NCBI GenBank assembly: GCA_963747425.1 | Contig: CAVVFJ010000014.1 | Location: 1-64,000 of the forward strand | Origin: DASUPK01 sp963747425 | Lineage (GTDB): Bacteria; Actinomycetota; Thermoleophilia; Solirubrobacterales; 70-9 | Length of the DNA stretch: 64,000 nucleotides | Direction of reading: 5' to 3' | Part shown: positions 32,866-43,000 of the stretch, piece after piece | Layout: every line of letters starts with the position of its first letter | Position numbering within the stretch: the first letter of the stretch is position 1 | Position numbers and translations under genes: made by a program | Notes under the pieces: generated by a model | What the model was told of the DNA's origin: nothing | Database searches by the model: none | What the model saw: only the letters and a program-made list of their open reading frames with translations

Positions 32866-34026
32866 TTATCCGGTGCAGGGGCCCGTCGTCACGGGACCGG
32901 TCGAATCGCTCAGCGCGCGGGCGACGACGTCGTTGGGAACCGCGTAGCCGCCCGGCTTGCCCTGCGTGGTGGCGGCGAAGATGGTCCCCATCACTCTGCC
33001 GGCGCCGTCCACCAGCGGCCCGCCGGAGTTCCCGCTGCGAACCTCCCCACGCACGGCCGTGAGCTCGCGCGTCACCGGACCACGGCCGTAGGAGTCCTGC
33101 GTGACCACGGGGCCGGTCACGCCCACGCGGGCGGGCGCGATCGTGAACGGGCCGTTCTCCGGGTAGCCGAGCACGGCGCCCGCCGTGCCGCTCTGCACGT
33201 CCGGCGCCAGCGACAGTGGGGCTTCGTCCAGGCCGTTCACCCGGAGCAGGGCCAGGTCGTTCTCCGGGTCGTAGTGGACGGCGGTCGCGTCAAGGGAAGA
33301 GCTCGAGCCAGCGGGCGTGACCGTGGTGTCGCCCTCGCCCGCCACCACGTGCGCGTTGGTGACAACCAGGCCCGGCGCGGCGATCCAGCCGGATCCCTCC
33401 ACGCCCAGCCCGCAGGCGGTCCCAAGCACCCGAACCACGCTTTCCCCCGCAGCCTGCACGTCGGGATCGTGCGCGATCTTCGAATCCGGAGCGGCGACGT
33501 CCGGACTGGGGCCCTGGACCACCACCCGGGGATCGATGCGGTGAAGCGCGTTGATCAGCGAGCTCGACGGCGGGAACGTGTCGTTGAGCGCACGCAGGAT
33601 TGCCGAGCGCTGGACCGCCGTGCGCAGGCCCTTTGCACCGGGCGCGTTGAGAGCGACCGCCCCGAAGAGCCAGGCCACGCCGAGGGCCACCACGACGAGG
33701 AGCAGCGCCCCTCCGGACGCCTCGGCGATCGCGACCCCTCGCCGGCGCCCCGCCGGGCCGAGCAGGCGCCGGCGGATCGCAAGCGCGATCCCCTCCAGCG
33801 AGACCGCGACCATCCCTCCGATCAGCAATGCCCCGGCGAGGGCGGTCGCGGGCGCGTACGGGGAATGCGAGCCGTCCGGCAGCAGCGCCGGGCCCAGCCG
33901 GCTGCCCAGGAAGGCGCCGATTGCGAATCCGCCGAGGCTGAGCACGCCGACGATCAGGCCCTGCTGGTACCCCCAGAATCCCATGGCCAGGGCGAAAACG
34001 AGAATCAACCAGTCGAGGCCGGTCAC
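32866..34026 (-). CDS. MarP-like CvpA-domain serine protease
   Basis: 386 residues. Four N-terminal membrane helices form a CvpA-like domain (MTGLDWLILVFALAMGFWGY to about residue 128), followed by an extracytoplasmic trypsin-fold domain. The triad is His226 (TNAHVV), Asp257 (NDLALL) and Ser334 (GNSGGP). This matches mycobacterial MarP, a membrane serine protease needed for acid and oxidative stress resistance. Cys205 and the Cys near the C-terminus (TTGPCTG) could form the MarP disulfide. Divergent from the penicillin-binding protein gene, with 42 bases between starts. Confidence 0.9.
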   Translation of the reverse strand: MTGLDWLILVFALAMGFWGYQQGLIVGVLSLGGFAIGAFLGSRLGPALLPDGSHSPYAPATALAGALLIGGMVAVSLEGIALAIRRRLLGPAGRRRGVAIAEASGGALLLVVVALGVAWLFGAVALNAPGAKGLRTAVQRSAILRALNDTFPPSSSLINALHRIDPRVVVQGPSPDVAAPDSKIAHDPDVQAAGESVVRVLGTACGLGVEGSGWIAAPGLVVTNAHVVAGEGDTTVTPAGSSSSLDATAVHYDPENDLALLRVNGLDEAPLSLAPDVQSGTAGAVLGYPENGPFTIAPARVGVTGPVVTQDSYGRGPVTRELTAVRGEVRSGNSGGPLVDGAGRVMGTIFAATTQGKPGGYAVPNDVVARALSDSTGPVTTGPCTG

Positions 34027-34068
34027 GGTTTCCCGAATACAAGCGTACGAGCGACTAACTTTGCCCTC

Positions 34069-35940
34069 GTGAATCCGCCCGTGACACGGTCACGGACCCA
34101 CGACGGGGAGACGCCACCGCCCAGGCGGTCAATCAGGCCGCCCCGGGCGCAGCGCGGACCCCTCACTGAGCGCCAGCGGCGCCTGCGTCAGCGCGCGCTT
34201 CCCCTGGGCGTCGTGGCGCTGATCGCGTTCATCTTCGGGGCGATCAGCTCCGCGGGCAGCCCGGAGCAGGACATGGCCGAGCGCTTCGTCGACGACTGGG
34301 CGCACCAGGACTACAAGGCGATGCACGACGAGCTCTCCGACTCGGCTCAGGCCCAGTATTCCGCTCAGGACCTCGCCGCCGCCTATCAGCAGGCGCAGGA
34401 GGCCTCGACCGCGACGGCGATCGACCCGGGCGGCGCGGATGGCCCGAAGAGCGTCAACGGCACCAATGTCGTGGACGTCGGCGTGGGCGTTCGCACCAGG
34501 CTGTTCGGCAAGATCGACGGAGCGCTTCGTCTGCCGCTGGACGGCGGCAAGGTTGCCTGGGACCCGCATCTGACCTTTCCGAACCTGCGGCCCGGCGAGC
34601 AGGTCGGGCGCCGCCTCACGCTGGGCCGGCGGGCGGCGATCACGGCTAAGCACGGCGTTGCGCTCGCCACTGGGCCGACCGGGGATCGCAGCTCGCCACT
34701 GGGCTCCGACGCGATCGACGTCGCCGGCGATACGGGCGCCCCCGATGCCGAGGAGCGGGCGAAGCTTGAGCATGCCGGCTACCCCGCCAACCAGGACACC
34801 GGCGTGAGCGGCCTCGAGCTCGCCTTCAACTCCCGGCTCGCGGGACAGCCGAGCGGACAGCTCCTTGCCGTCAAGGAGGGCAGCTCAACACCTGACGTTT
34901 CCGCCGGGACACAGGGCCGTGTGCTCGCGACCGCCCAGGGCACACCCGGCCGGCCGGTGAGAACGACGATCGACCCGCGACTGCAGTCGACCACCGTGAG
35001 CGCGCTGGGCGGGCAGTCCGGCGGCGTCGCAGTCCTCAATGCGCGCAACGGCAACGTCCTGGCGCTCGCCGGCTCGGCCTACTCGTCTCCCCAGCCGCCC
35101 GGCTCTACCTTCAAGGTGATCACCACGACGGCCGCGCTCGAGGGTCACGACGTGAAGCTCAGCGACACCTTCCCCGTCCTCACCGAGATCAACCCGGATC
35201 CCGACAGCGGAGCGCGCGTCGTCCACAACGCTCACGACGAGACCTGCGGCGGGAACTTCACCGAGGCCTTCGCGGATTCGTGCAACACGGTCTTCGCTCC
35301 TCTCGGCGTCAAGGTCGGCGCTGAGCGGCTGGTCGACACCGCGGAGCGGTACGGCTTCAACCAGCCCACCACCCTCTACAACGCCGCAGCAACGGCGGCC
35401 ACGCAGCCGGGCAAGATGGAGATCCCGACCGCCGCCGAGCTCAAGGGCGAGCCGACCAACACCGATCTCTCGGTGACGGCCTTCGGCCAGGGCAAGGTGC
35501 TCGCCACCCCGCTCGGAATGGCCTCGGTGGCGCAGACCGTCGCCAACGACGGCGTGCGAGACCCGACCCCGATCGTCAAGGACCCGGCGCTGCAGAGCGC
35601 CGCCAAGCCCGTCCAGGTCACCTCCAAGGCGAACGCGCGCGTGCTCACCGGCCTGATGCGCGCCGTCGTCACCCAGGGCACGGGCGTGGCCGCGAACCTT
35701 CCGGGCATCGACGTCGCCGGCAAGACCGGCACCGCCGAGCTGGGCCCCAAGCCCGGCGAGCCGCCGCCCCCGCCCGGGCAAGAGGACACCGCCAAGCAGA
35801 TCGTCGACGGCTGGTTCATCGCCTTCGCCCCCGCCCAGAAGCCGAAGCTGGCGATCGCGGTGATGCTGATCGACGCCTCAGGCGACGGCGGCACGACCGC
35901 CGCGCCGATCGCGCGAGAGATCCTCGGATCGGCTCTATAA
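34069..35940 (+). CDS. Class B penicillin-binding protein with NTF2-like domain
   Basis: 623 residues: cytoplasmic Arg-rich tail, one membrane helix (LGVVALIAFIFGAIS), an NTF2-like MecA-N domain (about 70-160), a linker domain and the transpeptidase. Active-site motifs are SxxK with Ser346 (GSTFKV), SxN at 404-406 (SCN) and KTG at 552-554 (KTGTAEL). It cross-links peptidoglycan. GTG 34069 is the first start after the divergent protease; another GTG at 34081 is possible. The frame is open far upstream but that overlaps the protease on the opposite strand. Confidence 0.92.
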   Translation: MNPPVTRSRTHDGETPPPRRSIRPPRAQRGPLTERQRRLRQRALPLGVVALIAFIFGAISSAGSPEQDMAERFVDDWAHQDYKAMHDELSDSAQAQYSAQDLAAAYQQAQEASTATAIDPGGADGPKSVNGTNVVDVGVGVRTRLFGKIDGALRLPLDGGKVAWDPHLTFPNLRPGEQVGRRLTLGRRAAITAKHGVALATGPTGDRSSPLGSDAIDVAGDTGAPDAEERAKLEHAGYPANQDTGVSGLELAFNSRLAGQPSGQLLAVKEGSSTPDVSAGTQGRVLATAQGTPGRPVRTTIDPRLQSTTVSALGGQSGGVAVLNARNGNVLALAGSAYSSPQPPGSTFKVITTTAALEGHDVKLSDTFPVLTEINPDPDSGARVVHNAHDETCGGNFTEAFADSCNTVFAPLGVKVGAERLVDTAERYGFNQPTTLYNAAATAATQPGKMEIPTAAELKGEPTNTDLSVTAFGQGKVLATPLGMASVAQTVANDGVRDPTPIVKDPALQSAAKPVQVTSKANARVLTGLMRAVVTQGTGVAANLPGIDVAGKTGTAELGPKPGEPPPPPGQEDTAKQIVDGWFIAFAPAQKPKLAIAVMLIDASGDGGTTAAPIAREILGSAL

Positions 35941-36036
35941 GACGGCTTCGCCATCAGTCGCGGCTGCAGGCGGCCGCCCCTCACAAGTCGCTACGGGCTT
36001 CGCCCTGCGCTCCTGAATGCAGCGGCCTAGCAGCCG

Positions 36037-36348
36037 CTACGGCATCCCAAAAGCCACGCCCACCATCGCCATTCCCCCACCGACGGCGGTCAGCACGCCA
36101 CCCGGGCCCTCCAGGGCGAGGCCGAGCGGGACGCCGATCAGCGCCAGGGCGGTGCCTCCGGCGATCAGGGCCCACCAGTTGAGGCCTCCGGCGTCGGGTT
36201 CCGGCGCCGCCGATGCGGTGAGGACGGTGCAGATGACCAGGAGGCCGACGCCGACCACGCCTCCGGCGATCCCGAGCAGCTGGATCAGGGCGAGCGCGGC
36301 GCCGATCCCGCCGATGACGAGCAGGGCCTGGAGCTGGGTCTTCCTCAT
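36037..36348 (-). CDS. Small four-span membrane protein
   Basis: 103 residues starting MRKTQLQALLVIGGIGAALA with about four hydrophobic segments separated by short loops (APEPDAGGLNW in the middle). No motif recognised. It lies 26 bases after the start-side neighbour, the DUF4352-like lipoprotein gene, on the same strand and is probably co-transcribed with it. The 96 bases between it and the penicillin-binding protein stop contain a small GGGC-TTC-GCCC hairpin but no gene. Confidence 0.72.
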   Translation of the reverse strand: MRKTQLQALLVIGGIGAALALIQLLGIAGGVVGVGLLVICTVLTASAAPEPDAGGLNWWALIAGGTALALIGVPLGLALEGPGGVLTAVGGGMAMVGVAFGMP

Positions 36349-36374
36349 CCGGCGGAGGACTCCCTTTCGCGAGC

Positions 36375-36920
36375 CTAGATGTCGAGCGTGATGTCGCCCG
36401 TCTCGCCCTGGAACTCGATCTCGAGCTTCAGCGGCCGGTTCTCGTTGACCGCCTGGTCGACCAGGAAGAGGACGATGGCCCCCTGCGTCGGCCCGTTGGC
36501 GCCGGCCGTGCCCGGGGCCGGGATGTCGGCCCCGCCCGCCAGCTCGGTGCCCAGCGGAGCTGCGAAGTCGGTGCTGCTCGGAATCGACTGGTAGGCGGCG
36601 CCGGTGGTGTCCACGACGCTCATCTGGGCGTTGGTCGGGAGCCTGACGGGGTTGTCGCCGTCGTTGTTGATCGTCAGGAAGACGCCGAGGTAGGACTTCC
36701 CCGCCGGGGTGGGCAGCTTCTGGCCCTGGAGATACTCCTTGTCGTCGGCCTGCGCGGGGTTGAGGAAGCGGGTCTCCTGCACGTTGAACTTGAGGTCCCC
36801 GAGCTTGATCGGAACGCCCTCGTCGGCCTCCTTGCCGAGATCGTTTCCGCAGCCCGCCACGCCCACCAGGGCGAGGGCAAGGGCGAACACGAGTGCCAGG
36901 GCTCCCTTGTTGGGCCGCAT
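36375..36920 (-). CDS. DUF4352-like lipoprotein
   Basis: 181 residues with signal peptide and lipobox VAGC, then an immunoglobulin-like beta domain: KFNVQETRFLNPAQ, GKSYLGVFLTINNDGDNPVRLPTNAQMSVVDTTG, and AIVLFLVDQAVNENRPLKLEIEF, the layout of DUF4352/telomeric-repeat-like extracytoplasmic domains. Function unknown; possibly an envelope adhesion or stress protein. It follows the SRPBCC gene by 13 bases. Confidence 0.82.
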   Translation of the reverse strand: MRPNKGALALVFALALALVGVAGCGNDLGKEADEGVPIKLGDLKFNVQETRFLNPAQADDKEYLQGQKLPTPAGKSYLGVFLTINNDGDNPVRLPTNAQMSVVDTTGAAYQSIPSSTDFAAPLGTELAGGADIPAPGTAGANGPTQGAIVLFLVDQAVNENRPLKLEIEFQGETGDITLDI

Positions 36921-36933
36921 GAGGGCGCGCAGT

Positions 36934-37431
36934 CTATGTCAGGAGGACTCGGTCGGCGCCCGCGACTTCGGTGCGCTCGGCGGCGGCGCCCGACTCGATC
37001 AGCTCCTGCATGCGGCGCAGAGCCTTGCTCCAGCGCCGTTTCCACCACCGGGACCGGCCGAACTCCCTCATGCGGTCGAACGCCGTCGCCGGCGCCGTCC
37101 AAAAGGTCAGCGTGACCGTTGTCGTGGGACCCTCCTCCAGCTCCCAGACGGCGTGAATCGGCATGCGGTCGAGCCGTCCGCCGCGGCCCTGCTCGACGAC
37201 CTTGTAGGGGCGGTCGACCTCGGCGATCACGGTTTCCATATACCGCACCCCCGCGGGGGCGTCGACGCGAAACCGCGCCGCGGCGCCCTGCCCGCTGGCG
37301 GCAACGCGCTCGAGCCGGTAGTCGCTCGCGAAGTGGTCGATCCAGCTCAGCCGCGTCGAGAGGTCGCAGATGAAGTCGAAGACGCGTTCGCGCGGGGCGT
37401 CTACGGAGATGTTCAGCGAGATCGGCCCCAC
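36934..37431 (-). CDS. SRPBCC/polyketide cyclase-like protein
   Basis: 165 residues of the START/Bet v1-like SRPBCC fold: an opening SLNISVDAPRERVFDFICDLSTRLSWIDHF, a middle VRYMETVIAEVDRPYKVVEQ, and the long C-terminal helix WWKRRWSKALRRMQELIESG. Binds a hydrophobic ligand in a cavity; the ligand is unknown. First gene of the small minus-strand cluster with the lipoprotein and membrane protein. The 141 bases before the FHA gene show no further gene. Confidence 0.85.
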   Translation of the reverse strand: MGPISLNISVDAPRERVFDFICDLSTRLSWIDHFASDYRLERVAASGQGAAARFRVDAPAGVRYMETVIAEVDRPYKVVEQGRGGRLDRMPIHAVWELEEGPTTTVTLTFWTAPATAFDRMREFGRSRWWKRRWSKALRRMQELIESGAAAERTEVAGADRVLLT

Positions 37432-37572
37432 GGGCGGGCGATTCTAGTCGGGCGGCCCCGGGCGGCACTGGCTGACCGGCCAGGACCCCTGGAAATGATG
37501 GACTTTCCGTACCAAGCGACGAAAAGTGACTAGCCATTAAGCAGTACCCCGGTAGTATCGGCGGCACCCCCG

Positions 37573-38139
37573 ATGTCGGTAATTGGACAGAGTCAGGACG
37601 ATGTCCGCCATGCAGGCGAGCCCGCAGGCGGCGTTGGCTCCTTCATCTGCCAGGGGTGTTCCTTTCCGGTCTCCTTCGAGCCGGCCGAGTCGATTCCCGA
37701 GTGCCCCAACTGCGGCGGCACCGACTTCCGCCGCTCCTCGATGTTCGAGCAGCCCACGCTCAAGACCATCGCGGTCACGCGTCCCACCTCCAAGCCCCCT
37801 GAGTGGCTCGACGGCGTGCGGGAGTCGATTGCGGAGCCTGGCAAGTACCTGGCGATGTTCGCGGACGGGCGAACCCACCTGATCGAGCTGTCCGATGGCT
37901 GGTCGCGAATCGGGCGGAGCCGCTCCGCCGACATCCGCCTGGACGACCCCACCGTCTCGCGCCGCCACGCGGTCGTCGTGCAGACCCCCGAGGGCGATCT
38001 GCGCGTGCTCGATGACCGCTCGATGAACGGCATCTCCGTGAACGGTGAGCCCGTCGACTGGAGCCCGCTCGCCGACGGAGACGAGCTGCAGATCGGTCGC
38101 TACACGCTCAGCGTCATCGAAAGCGCCGGCAGCGTCTAG
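37573..38139 (+). CDS. FHA-domain protein with N-terminal zinc ribbon
   Basis: 188 residues. A zinc ribbon with Cys26, Cys29, Cys44 and Cys47 (CQGC ... CPNC) is followed by an FHA domain (about 95-182) holding the phosphothreonine-binding residues GWSRIGRSRSADIRL, PTVSRRHAVVV and RSMNGISVNG. It therefore probably reads Ser/Thr-kinase signals. Unlike GarA/OdhI no N-terminal ETT phosphorylation motif is seen. It is convergent with, and overlaps by four bases, the STAS gene of the neighbouring SpoIIE module. Confidence 0.9.
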   Translation: MSVIGQSQDDVRHAGEPAGGVGSFICQGCSFPVSFEPAESIPECPNCGGTDFRRSSMFEQPTLKTIAVTRPTSKPPEWLDGVRESIAEPGKYLAMFADGRTHLIELSDGWSRIGRSRSADIRLDDPTVSRRHAVVVQTPEGDLRVLDDRSMNGISVNGEPVDWSPLADGDELQIGRYTLSVIESAGSV

Positions 38140-38492
38140 CCGCTCAGCGCGCGCAACGCGTCCGCCATCGCCGGATCGATAGGCACCGAGTCCTCCATGG
38201 AGACGGCCGCCAGGACCTCTCCGACGAAAGACTTGGGCGCCACCACGACCCTGAGCTGCTGGCGGCGAGTCCGCATGCGCGCGGCCGCATCGAAGATCAG
38301 GCTGATCCCTGAGCTGTCGATGTAGCTCGTCTCCGTCAGATCCAGGACGAGCGCGCGGGCCTTGTTCGAGACGGCATCCAGGAGCCTCTGGCTCAGGTCC
38401 CCGACGTTGGATGCGTCGACCTCGCCCGCGACCCGGGCCAGCTCCACGTCGCCATCTGTCTCGATGGAGAGCTTCGCGAGCTCGGGCGTCAA
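38136..38492 (-). CDS. STAS-domain anti-sigma factor antagonist
   Basis: 118 residues of the SpoIIAA/RsbV type: ELARVAGEVDASNVGDLSQRLLDAV and the phosphoserine loop LTETSYIDSSGISLIFDAA, Ser60/Ser61 being the phosphorylation site. When dephosphorylated it would bind an anti-sigma factor and free a stress sigma factor. TTG start at 38492 overlaps the stop of the upstream phosphatase gene (TTGA), so the two are made together. Confidence 0.92.
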   Translation of the reverse strand: MTPELAKLSIETDGDVELARVAGEVDASNVGDLSQRLLDAVSNKARALVLDLTETSYIDSSGISLIFDAAARMRTRRQQLRVVVAPKSFVGEVLAAVSMEDSVPIDPAMADALRALSG

Positions 38493-40078
38493 GGCTTTAC
38501 CCCGATCCGGCGGCTGAGCTGCACCGTGGTTCCGTCGTCCCCCGTGTCGATCACGACATCATCCATGAACTCCCGCATCAGAGGAATGCCGCGGCCCCGG
38601 TTGTCTCCTCCCGGAGCTCGCCAGCGCCCGCGATCCCGGACCGTCACTGTCGCCTCACCGTCCAGGAGCGCCGCGCGCACCTGGACGCTCGCGTCGCCAG
38701 GGCCGTAGGCGTGCTCGACCGAGTTCGCGCAGGCCTCGGTGATGGCGATCGCGAATGCCGCGCAGTCGTCGTCAGTGCCGTCGTTCACCGTCACCCAGCG
38801 CCGGATCAGATGCCGGATGGTCGCCAGCTGCTCGGCGGTCGCCGGCACCTCAACCTCGAGCGGCTCGTGGAGGCCGACCGCGCGGATCGCGAGCACTGCG
38901 ATGTCGTCGGGAGTCTCGATTCCCCGGGTGAGCAGCTCGATGATCGTCCGGCACTTGAGCTCCGGGTCGTCCGGCGCCGCGATCGCGGCCTCGACCAGTG
39001 CGGCTTCTCCGTCGGAGAGCTGCTGCCCGCGGCGCTCGATCAGCCCGTCGGTGTAGAAGAGCAGCGTCTCTCCGGAACCGAGCGCGACCCGTTGGTGGTC
39101 GTACTCGATGATGGCGCCGGTTCCCAGCGGCGGCCCCCCGGCGTCGGTCAGAAACGTGGCCGTACCGTCCGCTCGCAGCAGCAACGGATAGGGATGGCCG
39201 GCGCGGGCGAATTCGACGATCCAGGTGTCCAGGTTGAGCGTGGCGTAGATCATGGTTGCGATGCGAGAGCCCTCATGGTCAGCGAAACGGGAGAGCTTGC
39301 GGAGCAGCTCGGCCGGGCTCTCCAGGTCGAGCGCGTAGGCCCTCACGGCGCTGCGCAGGTGTCCCATGTAGGTCGCCGCCGCGATGCCATGGCCGGCGAC
39401 ATCGCCGATCGCCAGGCCGAGCCGCCGATGGCTGATCTCGATCACGTCGTACCAGTCGCCCCCCACGGCCGACTCCTCGGCGGCGGGGAGATATCGGGCG
39501 GACATGCTCAGCCCGGGAAGCTCGGGGAGCGTGCGGGGCAGCAGGTTGCGCTGGAGAGCCTGCGCGATCTGGCCTTGGACGGCCAGCCGGGAGCGCTCGA
39601 TCGCCAGGGCGACTCGGTCGGCGACCAGCTGAAGCAACTCCGCGTCGCTATCCCGGAATTCCCGCGGTGTCAGCGTGCCGACGTGCAGGACGCCGGTGAC
39701 CGCGCCCTCGACGATCAGAGGCACGCCCAGCAGCGAGCGGACTCCCTTCTCGCGCATCAGCGGGTTGACGACGGCGCCGGGCGTCACCTCCAGGTCCTCG
39801 ATCACGACGGGCTCGCGCGTGGCCGCCACCCGGCCCGCGAATCCGCGTCCGATCGGCAGGCGGAACCCGCGCTCGACCTCCTCCTCGAGGCCCGCGGCGG
39901 CCCTGGCGGCAAGGGTCCGGCCGTCGTCTTCGACGAGCAGGACCGCCGCCGTGTCTGCGTTGAGGATGTCGGTGACACGCCGCAGCAGCTCCGCGAGCAG
40001 CTCGTCGAGGTCCAGGTACGCGAGCGTGGCTTCGGTGAGCCTCTGAACGTCTTCGAGTCGGGCGGCGGCCTTTTCCAC
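38489..40078 (-). CDS. GAF - SpoIIE phosphatase - HATPase (RsbW-like) signalling protein
   Basis: 529 residues in three domains: GAF sensor (about 10-155; NADTAAVLLVEDDGRTLAARAAAG), PP2C-type SpoIIE phosphatase (about 175-385; GGDWYDV and GDVAGHGIAAA carry the metal-binding Asp residues), and a C-terminal serine-kinase-like ATPase (about 400-529; EACANSVEHAYG and DRGRWRAPGGDNRGRGIPLM with N and G boxes). It joins phosphatase and RsbW-like switch in one chain, acting on the STAS protein encoded next. Start is GTG 40078 after AGGGGA; the frame is open to 40393 but that part overlaps gltB. Confidence 0.92.
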   Translation of the reverse strand: MEKAAARLEDVQRLTEATLAYLDLDELLAELLRRVTDILNADTAAVLLVEDDGRTLAARAAAGLEEEVERGFRLPIGRGFAGRVAATREPVVIEDLEVTPGAVVNPLMREKGVRSLLGVPLIVEGAVTGVLHVGTLTPREFRDSDAELLQLVADRVALAIERSRLAVQGQIAQALQRNLLPRTLPELPGLSMSARYLPAAEESAVGGDWYDVIEISHRRLGLAIGDVAGHGIAAATYMGHLRSAVRAYALDLESPAELLRKLSRFADHEGSRIATMIYATLNLDTWIVEFARAGHPYPLLLRADGTATFLTDAGGPPLGTGAIIEYDHQRVALGSGETLLFYTDGLIERRGQQLSDGEAALVEAAIAAPDDPELKCRTIIELLTRGIETPDDIAVLAIRAVGLHEPLEVEVPATAEQLATIRHLIRRWVTVNDGTDDDCAAFAIAITEACANSVEHAYGPGDASVQVRAALLDGEATVTVRDRGRWRAPGGDNRGRGIPLMREFMDDVVIDTGDDGTTVQLSRRIGVKP

Positions 40079-40089
40079 CGCGGGGTCCC

Positions 40090-43000
40090 CTACTCCGTGG
40101 AGATGCTCGGATCCGCCTGAACCTTCTGCGGAATGATCATCAGGAAGCTCTGCTGCGCATCGCGGGCCAGCGCCTGGACCCTGTCGGCCTCCTCGGCCTG
40201 ATCGGTCGCGCGCAGCTCGCCGGCGTAGTGGCCGAGCAGGTCCTCGATGTCGAGCTGGCCCTCCGCGTCGAGCTCCTCGAGCGTCACCTTGGCTCCCTCG
40301 CCGAGGCGGCTCTCGATCCCGTCGCGGTCGAGGTTGAGCTCGTCGTCGACCCGCACGTAGACCCGGCCACCGGTCATTCCGGCGCATGCCCACGGCCCGA
40401 TGTCGCCGAGCACGACAGCGCGACCAGACGTCATGTACTCGAAGGCGAAGCCCTTGGCGTTGGCGCGGTCCACGACGCAGCCCTGCGAGTCGTCGACGGG
40501 CGCCTCGGGTTCACCCGCCAGGACCACGTCCGCACCCGAGAGCCGGATGCAGAACCGCGAGTCGGCCGACCCCTGCACGAACAGCCTGCCCCGCTGTGCC
40601 CCATAGGCGAAGGACTTGCCGACCGAGCCGTTGACGCGGCGGCCCTCGGCGTTCTTCCCCTTCATGATCGAGACGGTCCCGCCCAGCATCGTCTTGCCGA
40701 CTCCATCCTGGGCGCCGCCCTCGACCCGGCAGGCCACGCCCCACTCGTTGAAGGCGCCGAATCCCTGCCCCGCCACGCTCCCCCCGTTGAAGACCAGCTC
40801 GGCGAGCTCATCGTTCTCGGTGCCCTCGGGGGCGCCGTCGTAGATGCGGGCGCGCGCGATCGCGCCCGAGAGCTCGGTGCCGAGCACCCGGTCGTGGGCG
40901 TCGGTGCGGCGGGGAAACTCGACGCTCACGCAGGAGCCGTCGAAGACCCGGTCGGCGACCTGGGCGATCTCGGCGGAGGCCTGCTTGGGCTCCATCCGCA
41001 GTGGCTTGGCGCGAACCAGGCCGGCCTCGGCGCGCGCCTCGACCAGCGCCTCCTCCTCGACCGGGAGGTCAATCGGCTCGAGGTCGAGGAACTCCTCGAG
41101 CGGCGTGATCAGCGGGGCGAGGTCGACCTTGTCGTGGTGCGAGACCTGCTCCAGCAGGTCGTAGCGGCCGATCAGGTCCTGGGCGCGGTCGTAGCCGAGC
41201 GAGCCGACCACCTCCTTGACCTCCTCGCCCATCTGGCGGAAGAAGGCGGCGCAGCTCTCGGCGGCGTTGTCTCCCGGCGGAGTGAACTTCTTCAGTCCGT
41301 GCTCCTCGGCCTGCTCCACCGTCTCGATCTGGGTGGCGATGCCGACGTGGCAGGTGTCGAGCTGGCAGCCGCGGCAGATGGTGCAGCCGAGCGAGACCAT
41401 CGCCAGAGTGCCGAAGGCAACCCGGTTGGCCCCCATGCAGTGGAGCTTCACGATGTCGTGGGCGTGGCGGTAGCCGCCGTCGGCCCAGATCTCGACCCGG
41501 TTGCGAATGCCGGCCTCCATCAGGGCTCGATGGACGGCGCGGGTGCCGATGTCGGAGGGCAGGCCGACGTGGCGCAGCGCGTGCTGGCGGGCGGCGCCGG
41601 TGCCGCCCTCGAACCCGCTCAGGGTGATGATGTCCGCGCCGGCCTTGGCGATGCCGAGCCCGATCGTGCCCACGTTCGGCACGACGGGGACCTTGACGGA
41701 CACCCGCAGGTCCGGGTTGACCGTCTTCAGCTCGTCGATCAGCTCGGCCAGGTCCTCGATCGAGTAGAGGTCGTGGTTGTTGGACGGCGAGATCAGGTCG
41801 GTGCCGGGTGAGGCGTTCCGGGCGGCGGCGACCTTCTCGGAGACCTTCTTGCCGGGCAGGTGACCGCCCTCGCCGGGCTTCGCGCCCTGGCCGATCTTGA
41901 TCTCGGCGACGTAGGAGGAGTTGAGCATCTCGGCGGAGACGCCGAAGCGGCCCGAGGCGACCTGCTGCCCACGCCACTTGCGGAACTTGCCGTACATGTC
42001 CTGGATCTCCCCACCCTCCCCGTTGATGCAGAGGATGTTGATCGCCCGCGCTGCCTCGGCGTAGGCGCGGAAGGCCGGCTCCGACTGAGAGCCGAAGCTC
42101 ATCGAGCTGATCACCACGGGGTAGTCGTGGTGGCCGACCGAGGCATCCACCTGCGAGGCGTCCACCGGCTCGCGGTCGGGTTCCTTCTTCAACCCCATGA
42201 TGTGCCGCATCGAGATCGGGCTCTGCGCCTCCAGCTCGCGCACCTTCTGCGAGAACTCGTCGAAGCTCGCGGTCCCGTTGGCCGCCGCGATCGCCGCCTT
42301 GTAGACCTTGGGGTAGAAGCGGAAGGTCTTCGCGGGCTTTGCATCCTCGTCACCGGTGAGGACCCTGTGCCGCGTGTCGGTGTCGGCATCGAGGTGGGCG
42401 AAGCCGGTGCCGCCCGTCTCGGAGGCCGCGAAGGCCTCCGTCTGGAAGATCTCCGCCAGCTCGGGCTGGATCCCGATCGAGGAGAACTGGCGGGCGTAGC
42501 CACGGACCTCGTGGATCCCGATCGTCGAGATCACCTTCTCGATTCCCTTGCGGAGCGCCGCGCAGAGGTTGCCGACGTCGTTCTCGTAGTCGTCGACGCA
42601 GATCACCTCGACCATCACGTACGGGCAAACGCCGTTGGCACCGAGGCCCAGGGCGAGCATCACGTCGTGGACGTTGCGGAGTGCGGCCGAGCGCAGCACC
42701 AATGAGCAGCGTCGGCGCAGGTTCTCCCCCTCGGCGCTGAACTGCTTCAGAGCCTGATCGATCGCGGACGTGGCGAGATGCGGATCGATGTAGCGCCGCT
42801 CGCCGTCGTAGACGGTGCGGTCGGTCAGCACCAGCAGCTCGGCGCCCTCGGTGACGGCGCGGACCGCCTCCTGGCGGAGCCGCTCGATCGCGCCCTGCGT
42901 CGTCTCGGATTCCAGGAGCGCGATGTCGATCGCCTTGGCACGGTCGCCAAACGCAGCCCAGAGGTCCTCGAGCACGTAGGTGCCCTGCTCGCTGGCGATG

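Noticed and set aside
32839..34068. Upstream extension of the penicillin-binding protein frame
   Set aside because: It overlaps the MarP-like protease on the other strand and has no domain; the protein starts at GTG 34069.
35941..36036. Possible gene or structured RNA after the penicillin-binding protein
   Set aside because: Only a short GGGC-TTC-GCCC hairpin is visible, with no conserved RNA motif and no coding frame.
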